Origin: Gordionus sp. m RMFG-2023
Lineage: Eukaryota > Nematomorpha > Gordioida > Chordodea > Parachordodidae
Reading direction: 5' to 3'
NCBI RefSeq assembly: GCF_954871325.1
Contig: NC_088776.1
Coordinates: 59,916,954-59,980,953, forward strand
Length of the DNA: 64,000 bases
Position numbers and translations under genes: made by a program. This document shows positions 23,040 to 35,110 of the stretch, one piece after another (position 1 is the first letter of the stretch; each line of letters opens with the position of its first letter). The notes under the pieces were generated by a model. That model was not told where the DNA came from. It worked only from the letters and a program-made list of their open reading frames with translations, and made no database searches.

Positions 23040-23660
23040 TATTCATACACTTAAAAGACTGCAAATATTATTATACATATTTCTTACCAAATCTATTTCA
23101 AATTTGGATAGAGGAAAAATTTGTGAAGATGTTAGTAGCATGATTAGATTACCAGTTGAATTCAAACTATAGTATAAAAGGTTAAATATGGTTAATAATC
23201 GTCCAAAAAATGATATAGATGTATTGCATAATTTGCAACAAATTTTTATTATTCTCTTAATATAAAAATTATTAAATATTTTGACAATTGTACTTATTAG
23301 TACATCTACTAATGAGAGAACATTTTTCACTTTAGTAAGAATAAAAACATACCTGAGAATTAGTATTATTTTAATAAGCTAATTTGAACCAATTTTTAGA
23401 AATGGCTATTTAATATTTTAGCCAAAAATACTGCCTAAGTATCGAGATTTGGCCAACATACGTTCAAGCCTTTATTCCATCTATGAGAAATGTCTTCAGG
23501 CTTGAGTAGTATTTTTCTGGATACAATAATGAGTTATCCATTTTAAAAATTTAGCATATATCTAACCATTTAACAACCGTTACAGAGAAATACTCTCTCT
23601 AAAGCTATACTTAATATACATAGGGATTTGACACCAAGCGGATGAAATCCTTATAAAAAT
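23040..23660 (+). pseudogene. hAT transposase C-terminal relic, split by a MITE
   Basis: Frames around 23060-23240 read RLQILLYIFLTKSISNL, then EFKL-YKRLNMVNNRPKNDIDVL, then KLLNILTIVLISTSTNERTF followed by FTLVRIKTYLR up to 23360. These match the hAT dimerisation domain (LLxIPxSTxxxERSFSxLxRIKTYLRNTM) of the ZMYM-like hAT group. The reading breaks at a MITE (23361-23582) and resumes at 23583 as RNTLSKAILNIHRDL, the expected continuation. Several stops and frame changes show it is dead. No N-terminal BED finger or catalytic part was seen. The - strand frame of 95 codons here is the antisense shadow. Confidence 0.75.
23361..23582 (+). mobile_element. hAT-like MITE, 222 bp, nested in the hAT transposase relic
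   Basis: The left end TAGTATTATTTTAATAAGC and right end CCATTTAACAACCGTTA are family termini. The core CCATCTATGAGAAATGTCTTCAGGC matches 43030-43070. Flanking octamers CTGAGAAT (23353-23360) and CAGAGAAA (23583-23590) agree at 6 of 8. The inferred original, CTGAGAAA, restores the transposase reading ...TYL-RNT. The insertion therefore post-dates the transposase copy. Confidence 0.75.
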
Positions 23661-24394
23661 TAACTAAAAGAAGATTAGATTTTAAATTATAAATTTATAA
23701 GATGTTTTTTATTATATTTTTTCCCATTTTTAATACACAATACTTTTTTTCCTGAATACTTTGTAAGTTTATGTACATGCTATTTCTTAAGAATATTTTT
23801 GTGCATTAAAATATATTTCTAATATTTTTTTAAAAGTTCAAATAATATTTATATATTTTTAAAAAGTTCCATTTGATAGAAATTTATTTTATAATGATTT
23901 ATACGCCGATTATATACGGTTTATATTTGAATTTATAGAAATTGTCAATATTATTTACAAGTCTTGATATATTAATGAAACCTAAATTACTCCTGGAATA
24001 ATTTATACAAAAATTTTTTTTTTACCCCCTCCTCTCTATAGCGAATTCCTTTATACGCGCCTGCAAAACACTATATACATATCTCCTACCATCATATATA
24101 CTATATTAAATATTAAAAATTTAATTCCCTACGAGAAAAATCATTTAAAGAGAGACTTATAAGTCTTAAATTTTGTCACGAAAAACAAACCATTATTTAC
24201 CAAGATTCGATATATGCTTTTTATAACAAGCATAGAGGAGGGCACTAAATTTACTTGGAAGAATTTCAATAAACACAATAAATTTCAAAATTAAAGGATT
24301 GAATATTTTATTGGCCAAATTATTTTATTTTTAATTTTAAGCAATTAAAATTTTTTTAATTTTAATTTTCACAGCTTCATTCCAATTTTATATA
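23661..24394. other. Gene-free AT-rich DNA with a C-rich element end
   Basis: At 24025-24065, read on the - strand, CAGGCGCGTATAAAGGAATT leads into a G-rich tract, resembling the start of hAT-group elements. No partner end was found. Confidence 0.35.
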
Positions 24395-24800
24395 AATTTT
24401 TATCTAAGGGCTGTTACAAGCGAAGAGAACTAAAAAAATAATTAAATGAACTTAACTACGCATCTTAATTTTTTATCTTATTTAAAATAACAAAACAGTG
24501 TCAGTTTCAGGTAAATATAAATGTTATTTTAAGGGGCTTATTCAACCACTATAATTGTACATTTTAAAAAGAAAGTAAGTTAAATGAATTAGTAAATTTT
24601 TATAAATATTTGTTACAAGGGAACTAAAAAAATAAAATGAACTCAACTACGCATCTTAATTTTTTATCTTTTTTAAAATAACAAAACATTGCCAGATTCA
24701 GGTAAATATAAATGTTATTTTAAGGGGCTTATTCACTATAATTGTATATTTTAAAAAGAATAAGTTAAATGAATTAGTAAATTTTTATAAATATTTCAAA
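24395..24800. repeat. 199-bp direct repeat, 2 copies, with splice-like 6-bp segments
   Basis: GTTACAAG at 24413 and 24612 marks two copies of a unit containing ACTACGCATCTTAATTTTTTATC. In each copy a 6-base segment (TTTCAG 24505-24510; ATTCAG 24696-24701) lies between an AG and GTAAAT, as a phase-1 micro-exon would. Upstream pyrimidine tracts are poor, so exon status is uncertain. Confidence 0.7.
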
Positions 24801-25246
24801 AATAAATTATCTTTGCACATTTACTATATATTAAAACATTTGAGAAATCAATGACTCAAAAATGAATATTTATAATTATATCTTTTTATATTATTTTTAA
24901 AAATTACCTTTAGAAGAATAAAACTTATAACAAATTAAACCTTAATTAAAAAAAATAACCATTTTGATTTTATAGATTGATATTATTACTAAATGACAAC
25001 TCGTCACACTCTTTCCTATATTAGCGTTAGATTAGAAGTTAAACATTTTCTAGTAATTTACTTTAGTTGAAACGCTCATCCCGATCATATTTTCTTTAAT
25101 GGTAAACTAGATTCTTTGATTTCAAAGAATATTTTATTACAAAATGACATTTTAATCGATTGTAGAAATAAATGAATGTGTGCTTGTCGTATAACGGATC
25201 CTAATTTACCCTCCTTCTAGATAATATACTACAAGGGGAAAGAATT
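24801..25246. other. Spacer upstream of candidate gene B
   Basis: AT-rich with no coding sequence recognised. No good TATA box like that of gene A; the nearest is GTATAACGG at about 25189. Confidence 0.35.
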
Positions 25247-28200
25247 ATGAAGGGATATCTTTTTAGTAAAATGGTATTTTGCTTTCTCTTCTGTATTGGT
25301 AATATAAATTAATTCCCTTGTTAAATGGCCAGTAAAGCAATCGATCTCTCACAATTTTTTTCAAATATTCTTAAAATATTTTAATATATAATTCATATTA
25401 TAGAAAAACCTAGTATGATATGTGAAAAAAATATTATAATATAATTAACAAAATTTTAAACTAATTTTGTAGTGTTTTTACGAATAATTTGTTTAAGTTT
25501 TGTTTCGTGCATTTATACATTAAATTTCTTCCTGAAAGTAGGTTAAATTAAATTTGACGAATTTAAAAAAAATTGAACTACCGAAATATTCTTCATTTGA
25601 GATAAAAATTAGAAGGTTTTAATTTTCAAACTATAAGTTCATATTTTAAATTATATTGATAATCATATTAATACTATTTGCTTTATTTTATATTATTTTA
25701 GAACTTTTCCGAGATTTATGTGAGTTAAATTTACAATAAAATTAATTTATTATCAAATTTATTAATGAATATTTTATATTATTATTCTACTTATAACTAA
25801 ATTTTTAATTACGCATTCGCTCTAAAGGTTCTTTATGAGTTTGCATTGTGTAAAATTTAATCTAAAATATTAAGATTATTGTGTCAGTTAAAATTAACAA
25901 TTGTTTAAATTAATCTAAGAAATCTTTTAACACTTTCATGAGAGAGAGATGATAAAGGGGAATAAAGCAGCTTATATTACTTGCAACGTTTTCTTTCTTA
26001 ATAAAATATAATATCATATTATTGTTATTTTTTAATGTACAATGTAAAATTATGTTTAAAGATTACTATATTTTGTTATTATATAAACCCCATATATTTA
26101 CCTTAATTTCTCAAATATTTATAGGATCTCATCAAAATATTTTCCTAAATAAAATCTAATACTTTTTTTTGCTTTATAGAGAATTATTGGCTCATTGCAA
26201 TTCATAATTCATTTTCTTTAGCAATTTTTAATTTTTTATATTTAAAATCTGATTATTAATCTTAGCTAATTTTTTTTAAGTTGTTGTTAGCATTAAAATA
26301 AATATCAAAATAATAAGTTATAAGTATTATCCCGCGGGGATTAATATTTATTAATTTGATCATTTTTAATATAAAACTACATAGATTATTGTGCAATTAA
26401 TAATTCAAAATAAATACCTTCACACTATATTTTTATAAAATGATCTAATTTCTGTTTTCCAAATGGAATTATTACCTTTTTGTTAAAATGTTATAAGATT
26501 CCTGATATTACACTAGATTTGAATATTCGACTGCTATTGAAATTTTACGAAATTTTATATTAACTTATTTGAATAAAGTTTTTTATTCATTTGTTGATAG
26601 TAGACTTACTTATATGTGATAAATTAACCCGTTATTAATTTTCTGAATAATATTATAAAATAAAAATTTATTTATTTTCTTGATTGAGTAAGGAACATAC
26701 GAAATATATTAATAAATTCCTGAATTACTAATTCATGTTTGATTTTAGTGTCTATGATCATATATATTTTACGTAACTGTTATATGGAGAATATCATATC
26801 TTAATATTCTAAAATTATTAATATTAGATATAATTATGAGTCCTTTTAATTTGCAACATAGGAGGTTTTTATATTTAAAAGATTTAATAATAGGCGTTAC
26901 TAAGGATACCAATTTTTTTAACGATATTTACTTGAAGTAAAAATATAGGATTTTTAATTCTTTTCAATAGTAATATAACTCATCATATGAAGTTAAATGT
27001 TAATAATTCTATACAAAATAATTACTGAAAAAACTAAAAATTAATCATTTTTAACTTTTTTTAATATTTAAAATAAATAATTCAGCCTATGATAGCAAAA
27101 TATTTAGTTTAATAATTTAACTATTTTAGACATTACATTTATTATAGTGTAATTAATAAATTAAAACCTACATATTATATTTTTATTAATGATATTATAT
27201 CTGATTTTGTCTAAATTTTAATTATTATCTATTTTTTTTTCTTATCTATTATATTAATATTCATGCTTTCTATTTTTATCTTTGTATTTCTGATCGATTT
27301 CATTTGTATCGATCACCAGTCTATCATTTTTGAGGCCAAAGTATCTGGTGCAAATCCTTATCTCGCATATATTTGTATTTCTGATCGATTTCATTTCGAT
27401 CACCGGTGTATCACTATCGAGGCCAAAGTATTTTGATCTCCCTCACCGTTGTATCAAATTAATATCGACCAAATATCCTACCTGAGTATTCCTCACACTG
27501 AATTATCAAATCGACAGATATCGTAATCCTGATCTCCCACTGGTATCACCTGATAGATCTCCCACCGGAGTATCGTTATCAAGTCCATAACTTGGTAGAC
27601 ATTGAGCTTAAACGGCCCCCGAGGTCACCATCATCTTAGCACTGGCCAAGAAATCGTTACGATCCAAACCTGTCGATGACCGGGGTAACATTTCTCAGCT
27701 CAGAATTTATCATATGTCTAAAGCCATACATCATCGAAGAAAACCCAAATATTTTTAGCTCCTTACAAGGATTGAACCTGCGTCCATCTGTTTCCACGCA
27801 CACATCTAACCCATTAGGCCACCCCCGGCGATAATTATTAGCAATTTTGTTAAAATTTTATAAGGTTCTTGATTCTACATTAAATTTGAATATTCGATTA
27901 ATATTTAAATTTTACGAATGCAATTTTATATTTGAAATAAATAATTCCAATCTTATCAAAATAATTTCGTATAAGTATTATCCCTCCTCGATTAATTTTT
28001 AATAATTTAATTACTTATATTGGACAATACATTGATTATTGTGTAATTTATAATTCAAAAAATTACCTACATACTATAATTTTATTAAAATATTATTTCT
28101 AATTTTGTCTAAATTTTAATTATTATATATTAGGTTTAAAAAAGTTTTTTATTCATTTGTTGATAGTAAACTTAATTAATTGTGATAAATTAGCCTGTTA

Positions 28201-31200
28201 TTATTTATTGTATTCTTGATAATATTTTAAAATATAATATAATTATTTTCTTGTTAAGTAGAAACATATGAAATATATTTATAAATTCCTGAATTAAAAA
28301 ATCATCTTTTATTTTAGTGGAATTTACGAGTAAGTAATACATTTTGCGTAATTGGCCTATAAGAGGATATCATATCTTAATATTATAAAATAGACAAAAT
28401 ATAAGTTATCATATAATAATGGGTAGAATTCTCTATTTATTTTGCCCAAACATTTTTATATTTAAAGTATCTATTATGCTATAGGCAATTCTAGCTATAC
28501 CAATTTTTTTAACGATTAATAGTTGATTATTGTGTTATTAATAAATCTTAATTATTACCTATACTATATTTTTTTAAATGATATTATTTCTTATATTGTC
28601 TAAATTTTAATTATTAGACAATTTGTTAAAAGTTCCTGATTCTACAATAGATTTGAATATTCGACTGATATTAAATTATACGAATACAATTTTTTATTAA
28701 TTTGTTTAAAATTTTAGGTTTAAATAAGGTTTAATTCATTTGTTAAAGTAGACTTATGATAAATTTGCCTATTATTATTTTATGATATTCTGGATAATAT
28801 TTAAGAATAAACATAATAATTTCTTTAATAAGTAGAAACATACGAAATATATTTATAAATTCCTGAATTGATAAATCATCTTTTATTTTAGTGGAACTGA
28901 GTCCCTTAAGTAATTCATTTTGCGTAATTGGCCTATGAGAGGATATCCTATCTTAATATTAAAAAATGGACAAAATATAAATTATCATATAATGATGGGT
29001 AGAATTCTCCATTTATGCACAAACATTTTTATTTAAAATATCTTATATGGTATAGGCAATTCAAGCTATACCAATTTTTTTAACGGTTGATTATTGTGTT
29101 ATTAATAAATCTAAATTATTTCCTGCATAATATATTTTTATAAATGATATTATTTCTTATATTGTCTAAATTTTAATTATTAGCCAATTTGTTAAAATGT
29201 TACAAAGTTCCTGATTCTACAATAGATTTGAATATTCGACTGATATTAAATTATACGTATACAATTTTTTATTAATTTGTTTAATATTTTAGGTTAAAAT
29301 AAGGTTTAAATCATTTGTGAAAGTAGACTTATGATTTGCCTATTATTATTTTATCGTATTTTGGATAATATTTTAAGAAATAAATATAGTAATTTCTTAA
29401 ATAAGTAGAAACATACGAAATATATTTATAAATTCCTGAATTTATAAATCATCTTTTATTTTAGTGGAAATTCCGGGAATAAGTAATACATTTTGCGTAA
29501 TTGGCCTATGAGAGGATATCCTATCTTAATATTATAAAATTGACAAAATATAAGTTATCATATAATAATGGGTAGAATTCTCTATTTATGCATAAACATT
29601 TTTATATTTAAAGTATCTATTATGCTATAGGCAATTCTAGCTATACCAATTTTTTTAACGGTTGATTATTGTGTTATTAATAAATCTAAATTATTACCTG
29701 ACTATATTTTTATAAATGATATTATTTCTTATATTGTATAAATTTTAATTATTAGCCAATTTGTTAAAATGTTACAAAGTTTCTGATTCCAAAATAGATT
29801 CGAATATTCGACTGATATTAAATTATACGAATACAATTTTTTATTAATTTGTTTAAAATTTTAGGTTTAAATAAGGTTTAATTCATTTGTTAAAGTAACT
29901 TATGATAAATTTGCCTTATTATTTTATGGTATTCTGGATAATATTTTAAGATATATATATAATAATTTCTTTAATAAGTGGAACATACGAAATATATTTA
30001 TAAATTCCTAAACTAATAATTCATATTTTATTATAGGAGAAATTGTTGGCCCAGGTATATTTTACTTAACTGGTGTATGAAAGAATATCTTAATATTATA
30101 AAATATATAAAATATAAGTATAATTATGGGTAGAATTCTCTCTATATTTTGCAAAAACATAGGAGATTATAATATTTAAAAGATCTTTTATGGTATAAGC
30201 GATTCTAACAGTACCAATTTTTTTAAAATAAGTATACTTGAAAAAAATATATAGGATCCTTAAATTCGTTTTAATATTTTAAAACTTATCGTATAAAAAG
30301 AGTTATTAAATTATCTGCGATAAATTAGCCTTTATAGTTACTAATTTGTCTCAAATATATAAAAACATAAGAAATATATTTCTACATTCATGAACTAATC
30401 ATTTATGTTTTATTTTAGAGTTTATATGGGAGATAAGTAATGTATTTGATTTTCTATTACTATTTGAATATTGACTGATTTACGAATACAATTTTATATT
30501 TAAATTTTTAGGTTTAAAAATTTATATTTGTTTATAGAAGACTTTATTTAGTTAGAATAAATTATCCTTAATTTGTGTTAAATAAATAGAAACATAAGAA
30601 GTAACTTTATAAATTTCCGCTAATAATTCATGTTTTATTTTAGCGAATATTGCGAAAATAAGTAATATATTTTGATTTTACGTTACTGACACAAGAAGAA
30701 ATATCATATCTTAATATTGTAAAATTTATCAAATATCATAGACATGTAGAGGTACCATAGCTCGACCAAGTCTTGATTGTAAAAAATTTGCTCATACCCG
30801 ACTTTTTTTAAAATATTTTGGCGCAGATTCCTTTAAAAAAACATTTTGGTCATGGGTAAATTTTTTTTAGGTCTTATTTTAAAAGAAATTTAATATACCT
30901 TGGTCTTTTTAGATTGTTTACAGCTAATCTGACTTAATTAATAATAAATTTTCAAATTATTTTATCTCTCCATTTGTCATAAAAGGAGTGGGTTTGAATC
31001 ATAACACCGTCTGGCCAATGGTAATTTCCTTATTTCCTGTTCCTCTAATAATTTAATATGGTATAATATAAATCTCAGTTATTTTGGACTCTCTTTCAGA
31101 TAGAGAAAAAAGGAGAGACATGATGATGTTTATAATAACAAAAAAAATTTTCCCCTTAAAAGGTTTATATTATAAAAATTGAGTATACGCCTGCTTTTAA

Positions 31201-32451
31201 TTTGATAAAATATCACCTAAAATAGTGATTATTTGAATAAATCAATTTAAATAATATTTTAGATATATTTTTTAAGGATAAAAAAAAACGTAAATAGGAA
31301 ATATGAAAAATGAATCGGCCCGACCCGAGTACTATTTTAACAAATATTATAAGCCATGCCCTAGGCTTAGGGTCTGGTCTCACGTCTCTGCCGATATATT
31401 TATGTGTAAGGATTCTTATTTATCTCTAAAACATAGGAGATAAATTTTTGAATACGATATGGGCCGATACTACCGATATCAACCTTTTTCAATAAAGGTC
31501 TACTTAAAAAAATATAGGAATCTTAAATTCCTTTTGATATTTAATAAATTTATTGTTATTCCGACCTATCTAGAATACTAACCTTATAAATTTCAATTAA
31601 TTTTTACAATATACTTTTGTAAATTTTATTACTTAGATGAAAAAAAAATATATATAGAAAATTACAAATTAAGAGTATTTCAAAATATCTTATGCATGTT
31701 GGATGCATCTCCGATTTTTTTCAAATTCAAAAATGGCCTAAGTTAATTATTTGAAATCGAGAGATTTTGAATCCCAATGAGTTCTATATCCCAATACCAC
31801 ATACATAGATTAATACCAAAATGACGTCTTCAGCTGACCTCTATCTAAGATTTTAATCAATGATTCTTCAGACTAAACTGATATATTAATGCCTGTTTCT
31901 AATAACCAAAATAATCCTCATAATAGAAGGGGTGTATGCAGGGTTGACCAAATAGGATCGTATGAGAATTGAATGGCCATATAATTATGACATTTGAATA
32001 TCAAATTGAAATGAAAAATATTTTATATTTTTATATTTTACTTCCAAAATAAATTTAACTTGGATATTTTTCTGATAAATTGAGTCCTATCTGAAAGATA
32101 CTTTTTGGTTGGTTAAATCTAAACATTTATTTTTTTAAATAACCATATTTTAATTATTTACAACTATTATTATAATATATGCTTAAAAAAAACTTCTAAA
32201 TCAAATTTAAATTTTAGAATTATTGAGAACTAATTAAATTTAATTGATAAAACTTTCCCATCCCCTACTCAACAACAGGCTAATTTATTTCACACCATAT
32301 GAATATATAACTTTCTATTTAAAATTCGCAGAAGAGATAACTGAAGAAATAGGTAATAAATAATATTATTAAAAGTAATGATGACTAAAAATTTTTTCTA
32401 TCCTTTTTAGAGAAATATGTCCTGAAGCTAAGTACTGTATTTCATTCATAA
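25247..32451 (+). CDS. Candidate micro-exon gene B: secreted protein from an expanded exon array
   Basis: Exon 1 (25247-25298) encodes MKGYLFSKMVFCFLFCI, a signal peptide, and ends one base into a codon before GTAATA. Proposed internal exons, all phase 1 and multiples of three: 25404-25412 (9 bp, weak), 25702-25719 (LFRDL, donor GTGAGT), 28318-28329 (EFT, donor GTAAGT), 28892-28909 (ELSPL), 29465-29482 (EIPGI), 30037-30054 (EIVGP), 30419-30436 (FIWEI), 30644-30661 (NIAKI) and 32332-32352 (EITEEI). A 24-bp exon at 26748-26771 is possible. The terminal exon 32411-32451 gives KYVLKLSTVFHS then TAA, with AATAAA at 32450. Junction codons are all sense. The product would be about 80 residues and secreted; function unknown. 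Because all internal exons are symmetric, any can be skipped in frame. The six array exons are also open in phase 2, so the phase call rests on the first and last exons. Confidence 0.5.
26450..30730 (+). repeat. ~575-bp tandem array, each unit with one micro-exon
   Basis: The marker ATTTTGCGTAATTGGCCTAT recurs at 28341, 28917 and 29490 (spacing 576, 573) with diverged forms at about 26775 and 30060. Shortened units continue at about 30405 and 30645. Each unit has CTGATTCTAC, AGATTTGAATATTCGACTG, a TTTTATTTTAG acceptor, a micro-exon (18 bp in five units, 12 bp in the first clear one) and a GTAAT-type donor. A unit is interrupted by the SINE at 27228-27832. Decay increases towards both ends. 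Confidence 0.85.
27228..27832 (-). mobile_element. tRNA-derived SINE, 605 bp, with target-site duplication
   Basis: On the - strand the element starts at 27832 with a tRNA-like head. An A box TGGCCTAATGG lies at 27821-27811 and a B box GGTTCAATCC at 27778-27769, both matching the RNA polymerase III promoter consensus with tRNA-like spacing. The body carries several GATCxCCxxC(C/T)GGxGTATC-type repeats. The 3' end is A-rich (27228-27255 is T-rich on the + strand). The octamer AATTATTA flanks both sides (27220-27227 and 27833-27840), and the surrounding array sequence continues across the site (TTTTAATTATTAG...CAATTTTGTTAAAAT). Mobilised by a LINE in trans. Confidence 0.8.
30731..32331. other. 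Last long intron of candidate gene B
   Basis: AT-rich. A GC patch (CGGCCCGACCCGAGT) lies at 31317-31331. No further micro-exon with a convincing acceptor and donor was found. Confidence 0.35.
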
Positions 32452-32455
32452 TAAA

Positions 32456-34685
32456 AAAATAAGAAAATTTTGGTATTTTGGAAAGATTAAATAGTATATT
32501 TTAAATAAGATCCTCTCAATCGTTCAATTTATTTAAAATTTTCTATATAGATCCTAGTTTTATTTGTGGGGATTAATTTAAGATTGCTTTAAATAAAAAT
32601 TAATAAATTTAATGTTAATTCAAATAAAATTTTATATTTCTAATGTTGATTTAATCGTTCCAACAAAAACAATGAATCTAGTGATGTTAAACGACTAAAT
32701 TTAGTCAACAAAGAATAATTAGTAAAATATGATGTGTATCCAAAAATTTTATTTTTATAAACTATACTTTGTAAATTAAATATAATTTTCATGATGCAAC
32801 CTATCTTAATAATTTTTTTAAAATTTGAATCATTTTTATATTAATTTTGTTATATGTAAAAGTGCATTATCATGTAAAATATAAAGATGAAAGGGAAAAA
32901 TTTCAAAAAGCAGGATGTTTTGGATATAGTCGAGTCTTTTTAAGTCTTGCTTTTAAAATTAAAAATAATTTATTTTTAATTGTAATATTAAAAAAAATGA
33001 AATTTAATTAAACTTTAAATTCAGATTTGAGGTTCATATCATATTTTATTTAAATTCTTTGTCTTCCCTAATTTTAAACACAGTAATTTAAATAAGGAAT
33101 AAATTTTTAGGTCATTTCTTTGATTTATTAAATCACAAATAAATTGTATATTTTTTCAATTTTTAGTTAGTGAAGGTAAAAATATATCTATCATAATTTT
33201 ATTTATTTATATTCGAAATTGGTAGCTGAATGGCCCCTAAATGTTATTTTAAATATAATTTTTGTTTATAATAATAGAATAATAAAATTAATTTGAAAAT
33301 AAAATTGTCTCTATTTAATAATATATTAAGGCAAAAATTAAGCTATGATATTATGATGAGAGATAAATATATTTTTATCTATTTGAAATTCAACCTTATT
33401 AGTGTTATATATAAAATTTGTAATCCTTGTTAAAAAATCTTTATTGTGGAAAAACATTCCTTTTTTTCTTTTCTCTTCAGATTTTTTATATCTCCATTTG
33501 GCTTTTATATAACTGGCAAAAAATAAAAAAATTTTATCGTTATATTTTTCTTTATAAATAATAAAATTATTTTATTTACTGAAAAAAGAATATTAATTAA
33601 TTAAACAAAAAACTCGTCAAAATAAACGAATTTCACCTGAACCTAGAAAAAACCTGTGAAACATGAAAGAAGAAATATTTTAATAATAATTATTACTTGC
33701 CAAGGTTAGAAGAATCTTGTCTCTATTTATTGAAAATGATTGAATGTGAAATCAAAAATAAGAAAATTTAATATTAATATCTAAAAAAAAATTCCTTAAA
33801 CATAAATATTTTTTAAATAATTGCTATTTTAAGTTAAAATTATATATTATATTGTGCAATAATTAGAATTTTAATCATAATAAATTTAAATTAATGTTAT
33901 TTTTATAAAAAATATATATTAAAATTTTATAAAAACTAAAAAAAAATAATTAACCAAAAAAAAATTTGACATATTTATCATATATTATCATAATTTCTAG
34001 TATTCGTTTCAAATTTTTGACTCAAATTACAAATAAAATTACTAACATTTTAAATTTTTTAAAATAATTTTAAATGATAACATGGTTTAAAAATATATAT
34101 TTAAAATATATGTAAAATATTAAATAATAATAAAATATCATTTTTCAATATAAAAAATATTTAATATTAATTTTGTTCTGATTACATTTATAAATATTAT
34201 ATAAAATAGATGTTTAAATAACTTTAAATACAATAATTTTAAATATTTTTTTTTAAACTTGCCTTAATTTGCAAAAATTCATGAGACTATACAATTCAGG
34301 AAGAAAAGGAATTCTAATTTATTAATCCTACATCCAATCATATTATGATTATATCATTTATTTTAAAGCCTATCTTCAACCAAAGCGATAGTCAATTGAT
34401 TAATTCTCCAAATTACTTGCGAAAAAGCATCTAGATGAATCACACTGCACTAATTATATTTATCATTTCTCAATCAATAATTTCACAAAGATTCTCAAAA
34501 AAATGACTTCCCTTCTCATATCGGATATTTCCATGCCTTTTTTTTGTTTGGCTGATAATATTACCTTCTTCCATGAAAAGCTTGCGTCATTTCAAGTATA
34601 TTATTATCCACCATTTTTACTTAATTATGACCCATTCAATACAATATAATTTTTCTTTCCCCTTTCATAAACATAACCAAAAATA
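32456..34685. other. AT-rich DNA with a possible isolated micro-exon
   Basis: At 33167-33175 a 9-bp segment (TTAGTGAAG) lies between CAATTTTTAG and GTAAAA, resembling exon 2 of gene A. A possible terminal segment at 33645 reads KTCET-stop. No signal-peptide exon was found, so no gene is called. A TAGTGATGTTAAACGAC motif at 32679 looks like a MITE left end without a partner. Confidence 0.3.
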
Positions 34686-35110
34686 ATTTTCTTTTTTCCC
34701 CCTTTTATATATATTCCTCAGTCTTTCAATCTTTTATTTACTTTAATCATTACATTTATTAAAACAAATGACCAACCTCTACCAAACACCAACCAACCCC
34801 AACAACTTTTATGCCCATTCTTTCCTCTCATATTTAATAACCTTATCTTTACAACATCATTATTCTCAGCATATTATTTCTTCTTACTCTCTGTCTCATC
34901 CCCATTCTCTACACAATTATTCACAACCTTTCCTTATCCACATAATGGTACACTGTCCCGCATGCTCTAAAAACATAAAATCACCAAACCTGTCCTCTTC
35001 ACCAAACACAAAACCAATGGCATCGTTTGTCCTGAGTTCGGGAAGCGTTCTTTTCCTCCCTTCCTAAATCCCCTTTCCATTTTTTCTACTCACAGCCACT
35101 CTTCCACCTC
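34686..35110 (+). pseudogene. REL-type non-LTR element, 5' end fragment
   Basis: It is closely similar to 46711-47115, starting at a shared TTTTCTTTTTTCCCCC and ending abruptly at 35110, where homology stops. It holds the 5' leader and the start of the coding region. A 99-codon frame (34768-35067) includes MVHCPACSKNIKSPN, a CPxC pair suggesting an N-terminal zinc finger; the frame change after it loses the KTNGIVCPE segment seen in the neighbouring copy. The opening ATG at 34768 is probably in the leader. It is truncated at the 3' end, which is unusual for a LINE and implies deletion or recombination. Confidence 0.75.

Noticed and set aside
22988-23330. 95-codon - strand frame
   Set aside because: It is the antisense shadow of the hAT dimerisation domain on the + strand.
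30985-31025. GGTTTGAATC and TGGCCAATGG, possible tRNA-like promoter
   Set aside because: The B-like box precedes the A-like box on the same strand, the wrong order.
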